This document shows positions 15,606 to 24,866 of a stretch of 24,910 nucleotides of DNA, one piece after another. The translations under genes were made by a program, and so were the position numbers. Origin of the DNA: Pelomonas sp963992225 (GTDB lineage: Bacteria > Pseudomonadota > Gammaproteobacteria > Burkholderiales > Burkholderiaceae_C); NCBI GenBank assembly GCA_963992225.1, contig CAXDTK010000042.1:1-24910 (forward strand), read 5' to 3'. Below the pieces are notes generated by a model. The model was not told where the DNA came from. It ran no database searches and was given only the letters and a program-made list of their open reading frames with translations. Numbering within the stretch: position 1 is the first letter of the stretch; each line of letters opens with the position of its first letter.

Positions 15606-17525
15606 ATGTGCGGCATTACCGGACTCTTTGACACCCGCGGCCAGCGCTTGCCCGAGCGCGAGCGCCTGCACCGGATGAACGAGTCGCAGCATCACCGGGG
15701 GCCGGACGAGGGTGACCTGCACATCGAGCCCGGCGTCGGCTTCGGCCACCGCCGCCTGTCGGTCATCGACATCGCGACGGGCCAGCAGCCCATCTTCAAC
15801 GACGACAAGTCTGTCGCGCTGGTCTTCAACGGCGAGGTCTACAACTACCTGGAGCTGATGGACGAACTGCGGGGCCACGGCTACGTGTTCCGCACCAAGA
15901 GCGACTCCGAGGCCATCGTGCGTGCCTGGGAGCACTGGGGTGAGGACTGCGTGCACCACCTGCGCGGCATGTTCGCCTTCATGATTCACGACCGCCGCCG
16001 CGACTGCCTGTTCATGGCCCGCGACCGCATGGGCGTGAAGCCGCTGCACTACGGCGTTACGGAGGACGGCTGGCTGCTGTTCGGCTCCGAGCTGAAGAGC
16101 CTGATGGCGCATGGCGGCCTGCGCCAGGAGATCGACCCGCGCGCGGTCGAGGCCTATTTCGCGCTGGGTTACGTACCCGACCCGTGGACCATCTACCGCC
16201 ACGCGCAGAAGCTGGCCCCCGGCCACCGCCTGCTTGTCAAGCGCGGCGAGCCGCTGGGCGAGCCGCAGCGCTACTGGGACGTCAAGTTCACGCTGGATGC
16301 CAAGATCGGCGAGGAAGAAGCCGCCGAGGAGCTGCGCCGGCGCCTGTCCGAGTCCGTCAAGCTGCGCCTCAAGGCCGAGGTGCCGTTGGGGGCGTTCCTG
16401 TCCGGCGGCGTCGATTCCAGCGCCGTCGTGGCGGCGATGGCGCAACTGAACGAGCAGCCGGTCAATACCTGCTCCATTGGTTTCGACGACCCCAAGTTCA
16501 ACGAAACCCAGTTCGCCCAGATGGTGGCGGACCGCTACAAGACCAACCACCGCACCGAGGTGGTCGGTAGCGACGATTTCGGCCTGGTGGACCTGCTGGC
16601 CCACCTCTATGACGAGCCGTTTGCCGACTCGTCCGCCATCCCGACCTACCGCGTCTGCGAGCTGGCGCGCAAGCATGTGACGGTGGCGCTGAGCGGCGAT
16701 GGCGGCGACGAGAGCCTGGGCGGCTACCGCCGCTACAGGATGCACATGATGGAAGAGCGCATGCGCAGCGCCTTTCCGCTGGCGCTGCGCAAGGGCGTGT
16801 TCGGCCCGCTGGCGCGCCTGTACCCCAAGGCGGACTGGGCGCCGCGCATGTTCCGCGCCAAGACCACCTTTCAGGCCATCGCCCGCAACTCGGTCGATGC
16901 CTACTTCAATACCATGGGCCTGGTGCGCGACCCGCTGCGCCAGGAGCTGTTCAGCGAGAGCTTCAAGCGCGACCTGCAGGGCTGGCATGCCAGCGAGGTC
17001 TTCCACCACCACGCCCGCCGCGCGGAAACCGACGACCCCCTGGCGCTGATCCAGTACCTGGACATCCACACCTACCTGCCTGGCGACATCAACACCAAGG
17101 TGGACCGTGCCAGCATGGCGCACAGCCTGGAGGTGCGCGAACCGTTGATGGACCACCCGCTCGTCGAATGGGTGGCGACGCTGCCGTCCGACCTCAAGCT
17201 GCGCGGCCAGGAGGGCAAGTACATCTTCAAGAAAGCGCTGGAGCCCATGCTGCCGCACGACGTGCTGTACCGGCCCAAGATGGGCTTCTCGGTGCCGCTG
17301 GCGCGCTGGCTGCGCGGCCCGCTGCGCGAGCAGACCCGTCAGGCCCTGCAGCACGGCGCGCTGGCCCAGACCGGCTGGTTCAACCCCGGCACCATCGCCC
17401 GCCTGTTGGACCAGCACGAGCGCGGCGCGATGGACCATGCCCAGCCGCTGTGGGTGCTGCTGATGTTCGACGCCTTCCTGCGCAATGCCGGCCTGGGCGA
17501 GTCCCGGGTGAATGCCGCCGCATGA
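15606..17525 (+). CDS. Asparagine synthase-like amidotransferase, XrtA-associated
   Basis: This 639-residue class II glutamine amidotransferase starts MCGITGLFD, with Cys2 as the N-terminal nucleophile after Met removal. The glutaminase domain contains HHRGPDEG and FNGEVYNY (about 1-200). The synthase domain has the pyrophosphatase loop LSGGVDSS (Ser266 to Ser271 in SGGVDS) and ALSGDGGDESLGGY. The C-terminus carries DRASMAHSLEVREPLMDH. It matches the XrtA-associated amidotransferase family (TIGR03108 type). Related enzymes in O-antigen clusters (WbpS-like) convert uronic acids to uronamides, so action on the dehydrogenase product is a reasonable inference; it is probably not for free asparagine. 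It overlaps the next gene by 4 bases (ATGA). Confidence 0.92.
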   Translation: MCGITGLFDTRGQRLPERERLHRMNESQHHRGPDEGDLHIEPGVGFGHRRLSVIDIATGQQPIFNDDKSVALVFNGEVYNYLELMDELRGHGYVFRTKSDSEAIVRAWEHWGEDCVHHLRGMFAFMIHDRRRDCLFMARDRMGVKPLHYGVTEDGWLLFGSELKSLMAHGGLRQEIDPRAVEAYFALGYVPDPWTIYRHAQKLAPGHRLLVKRGEPLGEPQRYWDVKFTLDAKIGEEEAAEELRRRLSESVKLRLKAEVPLGAFLSGGVDSSAVVAAMAQLNEQPVNTCSIGFDDPKFNETQFAQMVADRYKTNHRTEVVGSDDFGLVDLLAHLYDEPFADSSAIPTYRVCELARKHVTVALSGDGGDESLGGYRRYRMHMMEERMRSAFPLALRKGVFGPLARLYPKADWAPRMFRAKTTFQAIARNSVDAYFNTMGLVRDPLRQELFSESFKRDLQGWHASEVFHHHARRAETDDPLALIQYLDIHTYLPGDINTKVDRASMAHSLEVREPLMDHPLVEWVATLPSDLKLRGQEGKYIFKKALEPMLPHDVLYRPKMGFSVPLARWLRGPLREQTRQALQHGALAQTGWFNPGTIARLLDQHERGAMDHAQPLWVLLMFDAFLRNAGLGESRVNAAA

Positions 17526-18688
17526 AAGTGCTCTACCACCACCGCACCGCGTCCAAGGACGGGCAGGCGGTCCACATCGAAGAAATGATCACGGCCCTGC
17601 GTGAGCAGGGCCACGAAGTGCGCGTCGTCGCGCCGGGTGACGGTGGCGGCGAGCCCAGTGGCCAGATGGGTGCCGAGGTGGGCTGGGTGGCCCGCCTGCG
17701 CGCCCGGCTGCCCAAGGCCGTCTACGAGCTGCTGGAGCTGGCCTACACGCTGGTGGCTTACCGACGCCTGGCAGCAGCGGCACGCGAGTTCAAGCCCGAT
17801 GTGATCTACGAGCGCTACAACCTCTTTCTGCTGGCCGGTGCCATGCTGAAGCGCCGCACCGGCCTGCCGCTGCTGCTAGAGGTGAATGCGCCGCTGGCCG
17901 ATGAGCGAGGAAAATTCGGCGGCCTGGGGCTTCCGCGGCTGGCGCGCTGGGCCGAGGCCAAGGCCTGGCGTGCCGCCGATTTCGTGCTGCCCGTCACCGA
18001 CGTGCTGGCCGGCCATGTTCGCGCCGTCGGCGTGCCCAACGAGCGCATCGTCGTCGTGCCCAACGGCATCAACGAGGCGCATTTCGCTGCCGCGCCTTCC
18101 CAGGTCGAGGCCAAGGCTGCCCTGGGTTGGCCGGACGCCCTGGTGCTGGGCTTCACCGGCTTCGTGCGCGACTGGCATGGCATGGATCGGGTCATCCGCT
18201 GGATGGGCAGCCCCGCGGCGCCTACGCAGGCGCGCCTGCTCATCGTTGGCGACGGGCCGGTGCGCGCCGAACTGGAGCAGCTCGCCGCCAGCCTGCAACT
18301 GGGCGAGCGCGTGCGCTTCACCGGCGTCGTCCATCGGGACCGCGTGCCGGGCTTGGTGGCCGCCTTTGACGTGGCCCTGCAGCCGGCCGTCGTGGCCTAT
18401 GCCTCGCCACTCAAGCTCATCGAATACCTCGCGCTCGGCAAGGCCATCGTCGCGCCCAATCAGCCCAATATCGCCGAAGTGCTAACTGACAATGTCAACG
18501 CGCTGCTTTTCGAGGCCGATGACATTGCCGGCCTTGAGCGCTCGCTGGCCCGCCTGACGCACGAGCCGGCGCTGCGCCAGCGCCTGGGCGCCGGCGCACG
18601 CGAAACCATCGCGCGTATGCAGCTCACCTGGGCCGGCAATGCGCGCAGGGCGGTTCGCCTGGCGATCAAGGCAGGAGCCCGGCCGTGA
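17522..18688 (+). CDS. Glycosyltransferase family 4
   Basis: This 388-residue GT-B glycosyltransferase starts MKVLYHHRTASKDGQAVHI, where the Gly-Gln-Ala-His pattern resembles the acceptor-side loop of GT4 enzymes. Conserved landmarks are VIYERYNLFLLAG, VVVPNGINEAHF near 181-192, LGFTGFVRDWHGMD at the start of the donor domain, and SPLKLIEYLALGKAIVAP with the donor-binding Glu. It should extend the repeat unit in the cytoplasm, with unknown donor. It starts inside the last codons of the amidotransferase (ATGA overlap) and ends in a GTGA overlap with the next gene. It is not an obvious member of the named stp1 or stp2 families. Confidence 0.9.
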   Translation: MKVLYHHRTASKDGQAVHIEEMITALREQGHEVRVVAPGDGGGEPSGQMGAEVGWVARLRARLPKAVYELLELAYTLVAYRRLAAAAREFKPDVIYERYNLFLLAGAMLKRRTGLPLLLEVNAPLADERGKFGGLGLPRLARWAEAKAWRAADFVLPVTDVLAGHVRAVGVPNERIVVVPNGINEAHFAAAPSQVEAKAALGWPDALVLGFTGFVRDWHGMDRVIRWMGSPAAPTQARLLIVGDGPVRAELEQLAASLQLGERVRFTGVVHRDRVPGLVAAFDVALQPAVVAYASPLKLIEYLALGKAIVAPNQPNIAEVLTDNVNALLFEADDIAGLERSLARLTHEPALRQRLGAGARETIARMQLTWAGNARRAVRLAIKAGARP

Positions 18689-19890
18689 GCCTGCGCATCC
18701 TGACCTTCTCGACGCTCTTCCCCAGCAGCGTGCGCCCGACGCACGGCATCTTCGTCGAGACGCGCCTGCGCGAGCTGCTGAAGAGCGGCCGCGTCGAGGC
18801 GCGCGTTGTTGCGCCCATCCCTTGGTTTCCGTCCACCGATCCGCGCTGGGGCGAATACGCGAAGTTCGCCGCGACGCCGGCGCGTGAGCAGCGCAACGGC
18901 ATCGACGTGCAGCATCCGCGATATCTGCTGTTGCCCAAGGTGGGCATGACATCCGCGCCTCTGGCGATGGCGCTGGGCGCCCGTGCAGCGGTGCAGAAGC
19001 TGATCGACGAAGGCTTTGACTTCGACCTGATCGACGCCCATTACTACTACCCTGACGGTGTTGCCGCGGCCCTGCTGGCCAAGTGGTTCGACAAGCCCTT
19101 GACCATCACCGCGCGCGGTACCGACCTGAACCTGATTCCGCAGTACCCCCTGCCCAAGCGCATGATTGAGTGGGCCGCACGGCGGGCCGCGGGCTCCATC
19201 GGTGTCTGCGCGGCGCTGATGGATGTCCTGCGCGGCTGGGGTCATGATTCATCTCGGCTGCACACGTTGCGCAACGGCGTTGACCTCGAGCGCTTTCGGC
19301 CCCTGCCGCAGGCGGCCATGCGGGCCGAGCTCGGGGTGGGCGGCGAGCCGCTGCTGCTGTCCGTCGGGCATCTGATCGAGCGCAAGGGCCATCAAATTGC
19401 CATCGAGACCTTGGCGATGCTGTCGAAGCAGCGGCCGGGCGCGCACCTCGTCGTCATCGGCGAGGGTGAGGAGAGGGCGGCATTGACGGCGTTGGCAGCT
19501 CGGCTGGGGGTGGCTGGCAAGGTGAGCCTCACCGGCTCGCTGCCAAATACCGAGTTGCTGAAGTGGTACAGCGCGGCCGACGTGTTGCTGTTGTGTTCCA
19601 GCCGTGAGGGCTGGGCCAACGTGCTGCTGGAATCCATGGCCTGCGGTACGCCCGTCGTCGCCACCGACATCTGGGGCACGCCCGAGGTGGTCGCCGCTCC
19701 CGAGGCGGGGCGGCTGGTGGCGCAGCGAGATGGAGCCGCCTTCGCAGCGGCCGTTGACGAACTGTTGACCGCCGGCGTGGATCGCACGGCAACGCGCCGC
19801 TATGCGGAGGGCTTCAGTTGGCAGGCGACCACCGAAGGGCAGTTGGCGTTGTTCGGCGACATCGCCCGAGCCGGGGCCCGGCATGCGTGA
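18685..19890 (+). CDS. Glycosyltransferase family 4
   Basis: This 401-residue GT-B enzyme starts with GTG, supported by AGGAG (18673-18677) 7 bases upstream and by the GTGA overlap with the preceding stop codon. The N-terminal half has LRILTFSTLFPSSVRPTHG and IDAHYYYPDGVAA. The donor half has LLSVGHLIERKGH and the EX7E motif Glu308/Glu316 in EGWANVLLESMACGTPVVA, followed by TDIWGTPEV. The HYYYPDG segment is typical of a GT4 subgroup found in EPS loci. The transferred sugar is unknown. Its stop overlaps the O-ligase start by 8 bases. Confidence 0.9.
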   Translation: MSLRILTFSTLFPSSVRPTHGIFVETRLRELLKSGRVEARVVAPIPWFPSTDPRWGEYAKFAATPAREQRNGIDVQHPRYLLLPKVGMTSAPLAMALGARAAVQKLIDEGFDFDLIDAHYYYPDGVAAALLAKWFDKPLTITARGTDLNLIPQYPLPKRMIEWAARRAAGSIGVCAALMDVLRGWGHDSSRLHTLRNGVDLERFRPLPQAAMRAELGVGGEPLLLSVGHLIERKGHQIAIETLAMLSKQRPGAHLVVIGEGEERAALTALAARLGVAGKVSLTGSLPNTELLKWYSAADVLLLCSSREGWANVLLESMACGTPVVATDIWGTPEVVAAPEAGRLVAQRDGAAFAAAVDELLTAGVDRTATRRYAEGFSWQATTEGQLALFGDIARAGARHA

Positions 19891-21202
19891 CCTGACGCTG
19901 CTGGTCATCATCGGCTGGTGCTTCCTTCAGGCGTTCCGCCGTCCGTGGATCGGCATCATGTGCTGGACCTGGATCAGCATCATGAACCCGCACCAGTTGT
20001 CCTGGAGCCTGCGGACCATGCCGTTCGCGGCAGCCATCGGTGGAGCTACTCTGCTGGGCCTGCTGATGACCCGGGACCGCAAGGATTACTCGCTGAACCG
20101 CGAGAACGTCACGCTGATGCTCTTGATGGTCTGGTTCTGCATCACGCTGCCGTTCTCGGTGATGTGGGAGCCCAGCTTCGAGCTTTACGTGCGGGTCATG
20201 AAGATCAACCTGATGGTGCTGGTGACGCTGGTGCTGCTGCACTCTAAGCGTCACCTGATGCTCTTTGTCTGGGTCAACGTCATTTCCATCGGCTTCTATG
20301 GCGTCAAAGGTGGCGTCTTCACGGTGCTGACGGGCGGTAGCTACAGGGTATGGGGCCCGGAGAACACCTACGTGGAAGGCAACAACGAGATTGCCTTGGC
20401 CATCGTGATGGTCATCCCGCTGATGCGTTTCCTGCAGATGCAGATGACCGCCAAGTGGGCCAAAGTGACGATGACCTTCTGCATGGTCATGATGGCTGCT
20501 GCCGCTCTGGGCAGTCACTCCCGCGGCGCGTTGCTGGCCATTGGCTCGATGGCGCTCGTGCTGTGGTGGCGAGGCAAGAACAAGATGGCGAGCGCTGTCG
20601 GCATGCTCGTCGTTGGCGGGGCGCTGCTGTCGCTGATGCCCGCCGAATGGTGGGACCGCATGAACACCATCAGGACCTACCAACAAGATGAATCAGCCCA
20701 GGGGCGACTCAATGCCTGGATGATGGCGTGGAACATCGCGAAGAGCAATCTCACTGGCGTTGGATTCAATACCGTTGGGCGCGAGATCTGTGCCCTCTAC
20801 GCACCCGTCCCTGACGAATGTCGGGCAGCCCACAGCATCTACTTCATGGTGCTGGGTGAGCATGGCTTTGTCGGGCTGTTCATCTTCTTAGCTCTGTTTT
20901 GGTTCGCCTGGAGTTCTGCCAGCCGCCTGCGCGTACAGGGCCGCAAACAGCCCCAGACGCAGTGGCTGTCTGACCTGGGCGGCATGCTCCAGGTGGGCAT
21001 CGTTGGCTATGCCGTCGGAGGCGCCTTCCTCAGCCTCTCGTACTGGGACCTGCCGTACAACATGATGATCATGGCTGTCGTTGGCCAAAGATGGCTGGCA
21101 CGCAAAGAGTGGCAGACGGAGAAGCCCGAAGAGCTGATCGTGTGGCCGGCCTTCATGCGGCGTTGGTTCAAGAGAAAACTCAAACCGGTGCCACTCCCAT
21201 GA
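19883..21202 (+). CDS. O-antigen ligase/polymerase-like membrane protein, exosortase A-associated
   Basis: This 439-residue protein has about ten membrane helices. It starts MRDLTLLVIIGWCFLQAF with NPHQLSW near 36-42, as in the putative O-glycosylation ligase family tied to XrtA (TIGR03097 type). Wzy_C-like landmarks are GSHSRG at 210-215, RLNAWMMAW from 275, and AHSIYFMVLGEHG with His317. The large loop near 255-320 should be periplasmic. Such proteins either polymerise repeat units (Wzy) or transfer glycan to an acceptor (WaaL or PglL). In XrtA systems, transfer onto PEP-CTERM proteins has been proposed but not proven. The sequence is visibly less GC-rich than its neighbours, as is common for polymerases. 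The ATG is placed by the family N-terminus, and the gene overlaps both neighbours. Confidence 0.87.
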   Translation: MRDLTLLVIIGWCFLQAFRRPWIGIMCWTWISIMNPHQLSWSLRTMPFAAAIGGATLLGLLMTRDRKDYSLNRENVTLMLLMVWFCITLPFSVMWEPSFELYVRVMKINLMVLVTLVLLHSKRHLMLFVWVNVISIGFYGVKGGVFTVLTGGSYRVWGPENTYVEGNNEIALAIVMVIPLMRFLQMQMTAKWAKVTMTFCMVMMAAAALGSHSRGALLAIGSMALVLWWRGKNKMASAVGMLVVGGALLSLMPAEWWDRMNTIRTYQQDESAQGRLNAWMMAWNIAKSNLTGVGFNTVGREICALYAPVPDECRAAHSIYFMVLGEHGFVGLFIFLALFWFAWSSASRLRVQGRKQPQTQWLSDLGGMLQVGIVGYAVGGAFLSLSYWDLPYNMMIMAVVGQRWLARKEWQTEKPEELIVWPAFMRRWFKRKLKPVPLP

Positions 21203-22158
21203 GGCCTCTGTTCAGCTTGATGTCCCCGGCCGGTGCGAGTGCACGCCTGAACGTGCTGATCTTCCATCGTGTGCTGCGCCAGCCCGACCCGCTCTTCCCG
21301 GACGAGGTCGATGCGGCCCGCTTCGATGATTTGCTGTCCTGGGTCAAGTCCTGGTTCAACGTGCTGCCGCTGGACGAGGCTGCTCACCGCCTGCAGGAGG
21401 GAAGCCTGCCCGCGCGCGCCGCGGCGCTGAGCTTCGATGACGGCTATGCCGATAACCATGACGTCGCGCTGCCGCTGCTGCGCAAGCATGGTCTGCCATG
21501 CAGCTTTTTCATCGCTACTGGGTTCCTGGACGGCGGGCGCATGTGGAACGACACCTTGATCGAAGCGGTGCGCCTCAGTGCCCGGTCCGTGCTCGACCTC
21601 CGCGGCCTGAAGGACCGTGATGGCCAGGACCTCGGGCAGCATGCGCTGGGCGACATGGCTGGCCGCCGTGGTGTGCTCGGCCCGCTCATCGAGCGCGTCA
21701 AATACCTGCCGCCCGAGCCGCGGCTGGCCTGCGTCAATGCCATCGCCGAGCGCGCCGAGGTCAGCCCGCCGGAAGACATGATGATGAACAGTGGGCAGGT
21801 GAGGGCGTTGCGGGCTGCAGGTATGCAGATCGGCGCACACACGGTCAGTCACCCTATCTTGGCCAAGCTTGACGGCAATCAGGCAGCGGATGAAATCGCG
21901 TGCAGCCGCGACGCGTTGCAGGTGCTGCTGGGCGAAAAGGTCAGCTTGTTCGCCTATCCCAATGGCAAGCCGGGCACCGATTACCTGCCCGATGTGCATC
22001 CCGCCATCGTTCGTGAACTGGGCTTTGACGCCGCTGTGTCGACGCGCTGGGCCGCGGCCCGTCGCGGCGACGACGTCTTCCAGATCCCCCGCTTCACCCC
22101 CTGGGACCGCAGCCGGATGAAGTTCGGTTTGCGACTCGCGCGAAACCTGTCGAACTGA
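21199..22158 (+). CDS. Polysaccharide deacetylase (NodB fold), second copy in the locus
   Basis: This 319-residue carbohydrate esterase family 4 protein has LIFHRVL near the N-terminus, the catalytic and metal motif SFDDGYADN (Asp80, Asp81), and the zinc ligands in IGAHTVSHP (His214, His218). An insertion between these motifs (about 110-200) separates it from the first deacetylase, which belongs to a different subgroup. SLFAYPNGKPGTDY follows near 250. It probably deacetylates a HexNAc in the lipid-linked unit or the polymer. No signal peptide is evident. It starts in an ATGA overlap with the ligase gene and ends sharing one base with the next start (TGATG). Confidence 0.9.
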   Translation: MRPLFSLMSPAGASARLNVLIFHRVLRQPDPLFPDEVDAARFDDLLSWVKSWFNVLPLDEAAHRLQEGSLPARAAALSFDDGYADNHDVALPLLRKHGLPCSFFIATGFLDGGRMWNDTLIEAVRLSARSVLDLRGLKDRDGQDLGQHALGDMAGRRGVLGPLIERVKYLPPEPRLACVNAIAERAEVSPPEDMMMNSGQVRALRAAGMQIGAHTVSHPILAKLDGNQAADEIACSRDALQVLLGEKVSLFAYPNGKPGTDYLPDVHPAIVRELGFDAAVSTRWAAARRGDDVFQIPRFTPWDRSRMKFGLRLARNLSN

Positions 22159-23432
22159 TGCGCCGGGTTCTCTTTATCGCCTACCTGTTCCCGCCGGTCG
22201 CCAACTCCGGCACTCGGCGCAGCCTGAGCTTCGTCAACAACCTGCCCGATTGCGGTTGGCAGCCCCTCGTGCTGGGCTGGGAGCCCGATCCTGACTCCGC
22301 CCAGGAATCCGAAATGCTGGCTGAGCTGCGACGCGGCACCCGCGTTGAGCGGGTGCCGCTGCTGTCGCGAGTGCGCGCTCAGCGTTGGTCCCGTTGCCTC
22401 CCCCTTGGCCTGCGCGAGCGGGTCGTCGACGGACTGAGTTGGCGGCTGCGTGCGCGCGATACGCTGCCGGACGAAGCGGCCGGCTGGCTCAAGCCCGCCG
22501 TGGAAAGGGCGCTGCAGTTGCATGCGAGCGAGGGCTTCGACGTTATCTACGCGAGCGGCTGGCCTTGGACCGCCTTCCTGATCGCTCGTGAGGTGTCTCT
22601 GCGGACCGGCAAGCCATATGTGCTGGATTACCGCGATCAGTGGACGCCCAGCGGCGACATGGCCTGGGAGCATGCGACACCCGAACAACTGCGCGAGAAC
22701 CCGGCGTTGGAGCGTCTGGCGGCAAAGGACGCGGCTGCCGTCATCACGGTCACTCGCACGCTGGTGAAGAGCGTGGGCCGCGACTGCGGCCGCGGGGACC
22801 TGCACCTGATCACCAATGGCTTCGAGCCTGCCGATTTCGGTGGCGATGTCGGCCAACCGGCTGATGGGCTGTTTCGTATCGCCTACACCGGCGTCTGGCG
22901 ACCCGGCTACGGCCTGCACGATCTGTATGCCGCCATCGCGCTGCTCAACGCCCAGGGCTGCCCGGAACTCGCGCGGCTGCGTGTCCAGGCGGCCGGCTTC
23001 GCGCCCGGCCCGGCGGCCGAAGCCGGCGTGACAGCCTGGGTCAGTGAGTTGGGTCCCGTTCCCCATGGTCAGGCCGTCACGCTGATGAAGCAGGCTGACC
23101 TGCTCTATCTCCCCGTGCCTACCGGCTACTACGCGACTGCGTCGCTGCCGGGGAAGCTCTTCGAATACCTGGCCTGCGGACGCACCATCCTGGCCGTCGT
23201 GCCCGAGGCCAGCGAGGTGGCCCATGTGCTGAACGAAACCGGCGGCGGCCTGCGTGTCGAACCTGGCGATGTCCCGGGGTTGGCGCGGACCGTGCTCACG
23301 TGGTTGCGTGGCCAAGGCCGTGCGGCATCGCCGCAAGGCATCGATCGCTACAGCCGAGCCGCCACGACGAGACGGCTCGGCCAGGTGTTGGACGCGGCGG
23401 CTGAGGGCCGGCAACTGGAGCCGTTGCGATGA
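22158..23432 (+). CDS. Glycosyltransferase, GT-B fold
   Basis: This 424-residue protein starts MRRVLFIAYLFPPVANSGTRR, the N-terminal pattern of a GT4-like subgroup that acts in capsule and EPS synthesis. Further landmarks are YASGWPWTAFLIA, YVLDYRDQWTPSGDM, LITNGFEPADF, RIAYTGVWRPGYGLHDLYAA at the domain junction, and SLPGKLFEYLACGRTILAV in the donor-binding half. The YRDQW motif is characteristic of this group. The sugar is unknown. The start overlaps the deacetylase stop by one base and the stop overlaps the flippase start (ATGA). Confidence 0.88.
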   Translation: MRRVLFIAYLFPPVANSGTRRSLSFVNNLPDCGWQPLVLGWEPDPDSAQESEMLAELRRGTRVERVPLLSRVRAQRWSRCLPLGLRERVVDGLSWRLRARDTLPDEAAGWLKPAVERALQLHASEGFDVIYASGWPWTAFLIAREVSLRTGKPYVLDYRDQWTPSGDMAWEHATPEQLRENPALERLAAKDAAAVITVTRTLVKSVGRDCGRGDLHLITNGFEPADFGGDVGQPADGLFRIAYTGVWRPGYGLHDLYAAIALLNAQGCPELARLRVQAAGFAPGPAAEAGVTAWVSELGPVPHGQAVTLMKQADLLYLPVPTGYYATASLPGKLFEYLACGRTILAVVPEASEVAHVLNETGGGLRVEPGDVPGLARTVLTWLRGQGRAASPQGIDRYSRAATTRRLGQVLDAAAEGRQLEPLR

Positions 23433-24866
23433 GTAGTGTGCGCAGCGCACTGCTGTTCTCCTTCGCGGAACGGTATGCGCTGATCATCATCAACCTGGCC
23501 AGCAACCTGCTGATCGCGCGGCTGCTGACACCCGATCAGATCGGTGTCTACTCGGTGACGCTCGCCGTCATGAGCATCGCCCAGGTGCTGCGCGACTTCG
23601 GTGTTGCCAGCTATCTGATCCAGGAGAAGGAACTCAGCGACGATCACATCCGCACGGCGCTCGGCGTGACGCTTCTGATCGGTGTCGGCCTGGGCCTCGT
23701 CGTCTTCGCCGTCGCGCCCTGGGTCGCCGATTTCTACCGCGAGTCGCGCATGCGTGACCTGCTGTGGCTGGCGGCGCTGAACTTCCTGCTGCTGCCGTTC
23801 TCGACGATCTCGCTGGCCCTGCTGCGCCGACGCATGGCCTTCAAAGCCCTGGCCGTGGTCAATCTCGTCGCTACTCTGGCCGGCGCCGTCACCAGCGTCA
23901 GCCTGTCGTGGGCTGGCTTCGGTCCCATCGGCCTGGTCGTCGGCACGCTGGTTGTCAGTGCGACGACCGGCTTTGCGGCATGGTGGGCCCAGGGCGAGCG
24001 GCGGCTGCTTAGGCCAAGCCTTTCGCAGTGGCGCAGCCTGTTCAGCTTCGGGGCCCAGAGTTCTGTCGTCGGCGTCGTCACCTCGGTGTCGATGGACATC
24101 AACGACCTTGCCGTGGGCAAGCTGATGGGCTTTACGCCGGTAGCCTTGCTGAGCCGTGCCCAGGGTCTGATGAATCTCTTCCATCGCGACCTGATGGGCG
24201 CGGTGCGCAACGTCGCCTACCCGGCCTATGCCAGGGCGGTGCGCGAGAACCACGCTATGGAGCCACTCTACGTTGCCAGCGTTACGTCGGTCTGCGTGGT
24301 GGCATGGCCTTTCTACGGTTTCGTCTCGCTTTATGCGCTGGAGACGCTGCGGCTGCTTTTCGGCCCGCAGTGGGACGCCGCGGCGCCGCTGGTGCCGGTC
24401 TTCTGCCTGGCAGGCGCGCTGGCCGCGACGTTCAGTCTTATCGGCAACCTGATGATGGCCATGGGACGTATGGACCTGCTGACCCGCATGGAAGTCGTCT
24501 TCCAACCGGTACGGGCCGGTCTGATTGTCGCCGCGGCTGCTTACTGGCGCGAGCCCATGGCCTGCGCCGTTGCCCTCGTGGTGGCCATGCTGCTGCAACT
24601 GCCTCTGGTCTATGTCGTCAAGGGCAGGTTCCTTCCTAACGACTGGCAGGCGCTGACCCGCCAGTTGACACGCAGCGGCGTCGTGACCCTGCTGGCCCTG
24701 GCCCTGCCGGCCCTGCTGATGTGGCTGCACCCGCGCGAGCCCGGCCAGCCGCTGCCGGCCGCCTGGTTCGCGCTGGCTATCCTCGGTTGCTGCGTATCGT
24801 GGCTGCTGGCGCTGAGCTGGTGTCGCCATCCGCTGGCCGCCGACCCGGCCTTTGCAAGATTGACAC
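23429..24866 (+). CDS. Polysaccharide flippase (Wzx/oligosaccharide exporter family), 3' end missing
   Basis: The ATG at 23429 has GGAG (23417-23420) 8 bases upstream and overlaps the previous stop. The visible 479 residues have about 12 hydrophobic segments. The N-terminus, AERYALIIINLASNLLIARLLTPDQIGVYSV-like, is the classical start of the lipopolysaccharide exporter (MATE/MVF-related Wzx) family, and FGVASYLIQEKEL follows. Members move undecaprenyl-linked repeat units to the periplasm. Family proteins are about 480-500 residues, so only a short tail is missing. Codons after 24865 come from an Illumina adapter and are not protein-coding: the open frame continues through the adapter to the window end but is false there. 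Confidence 0.88.
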
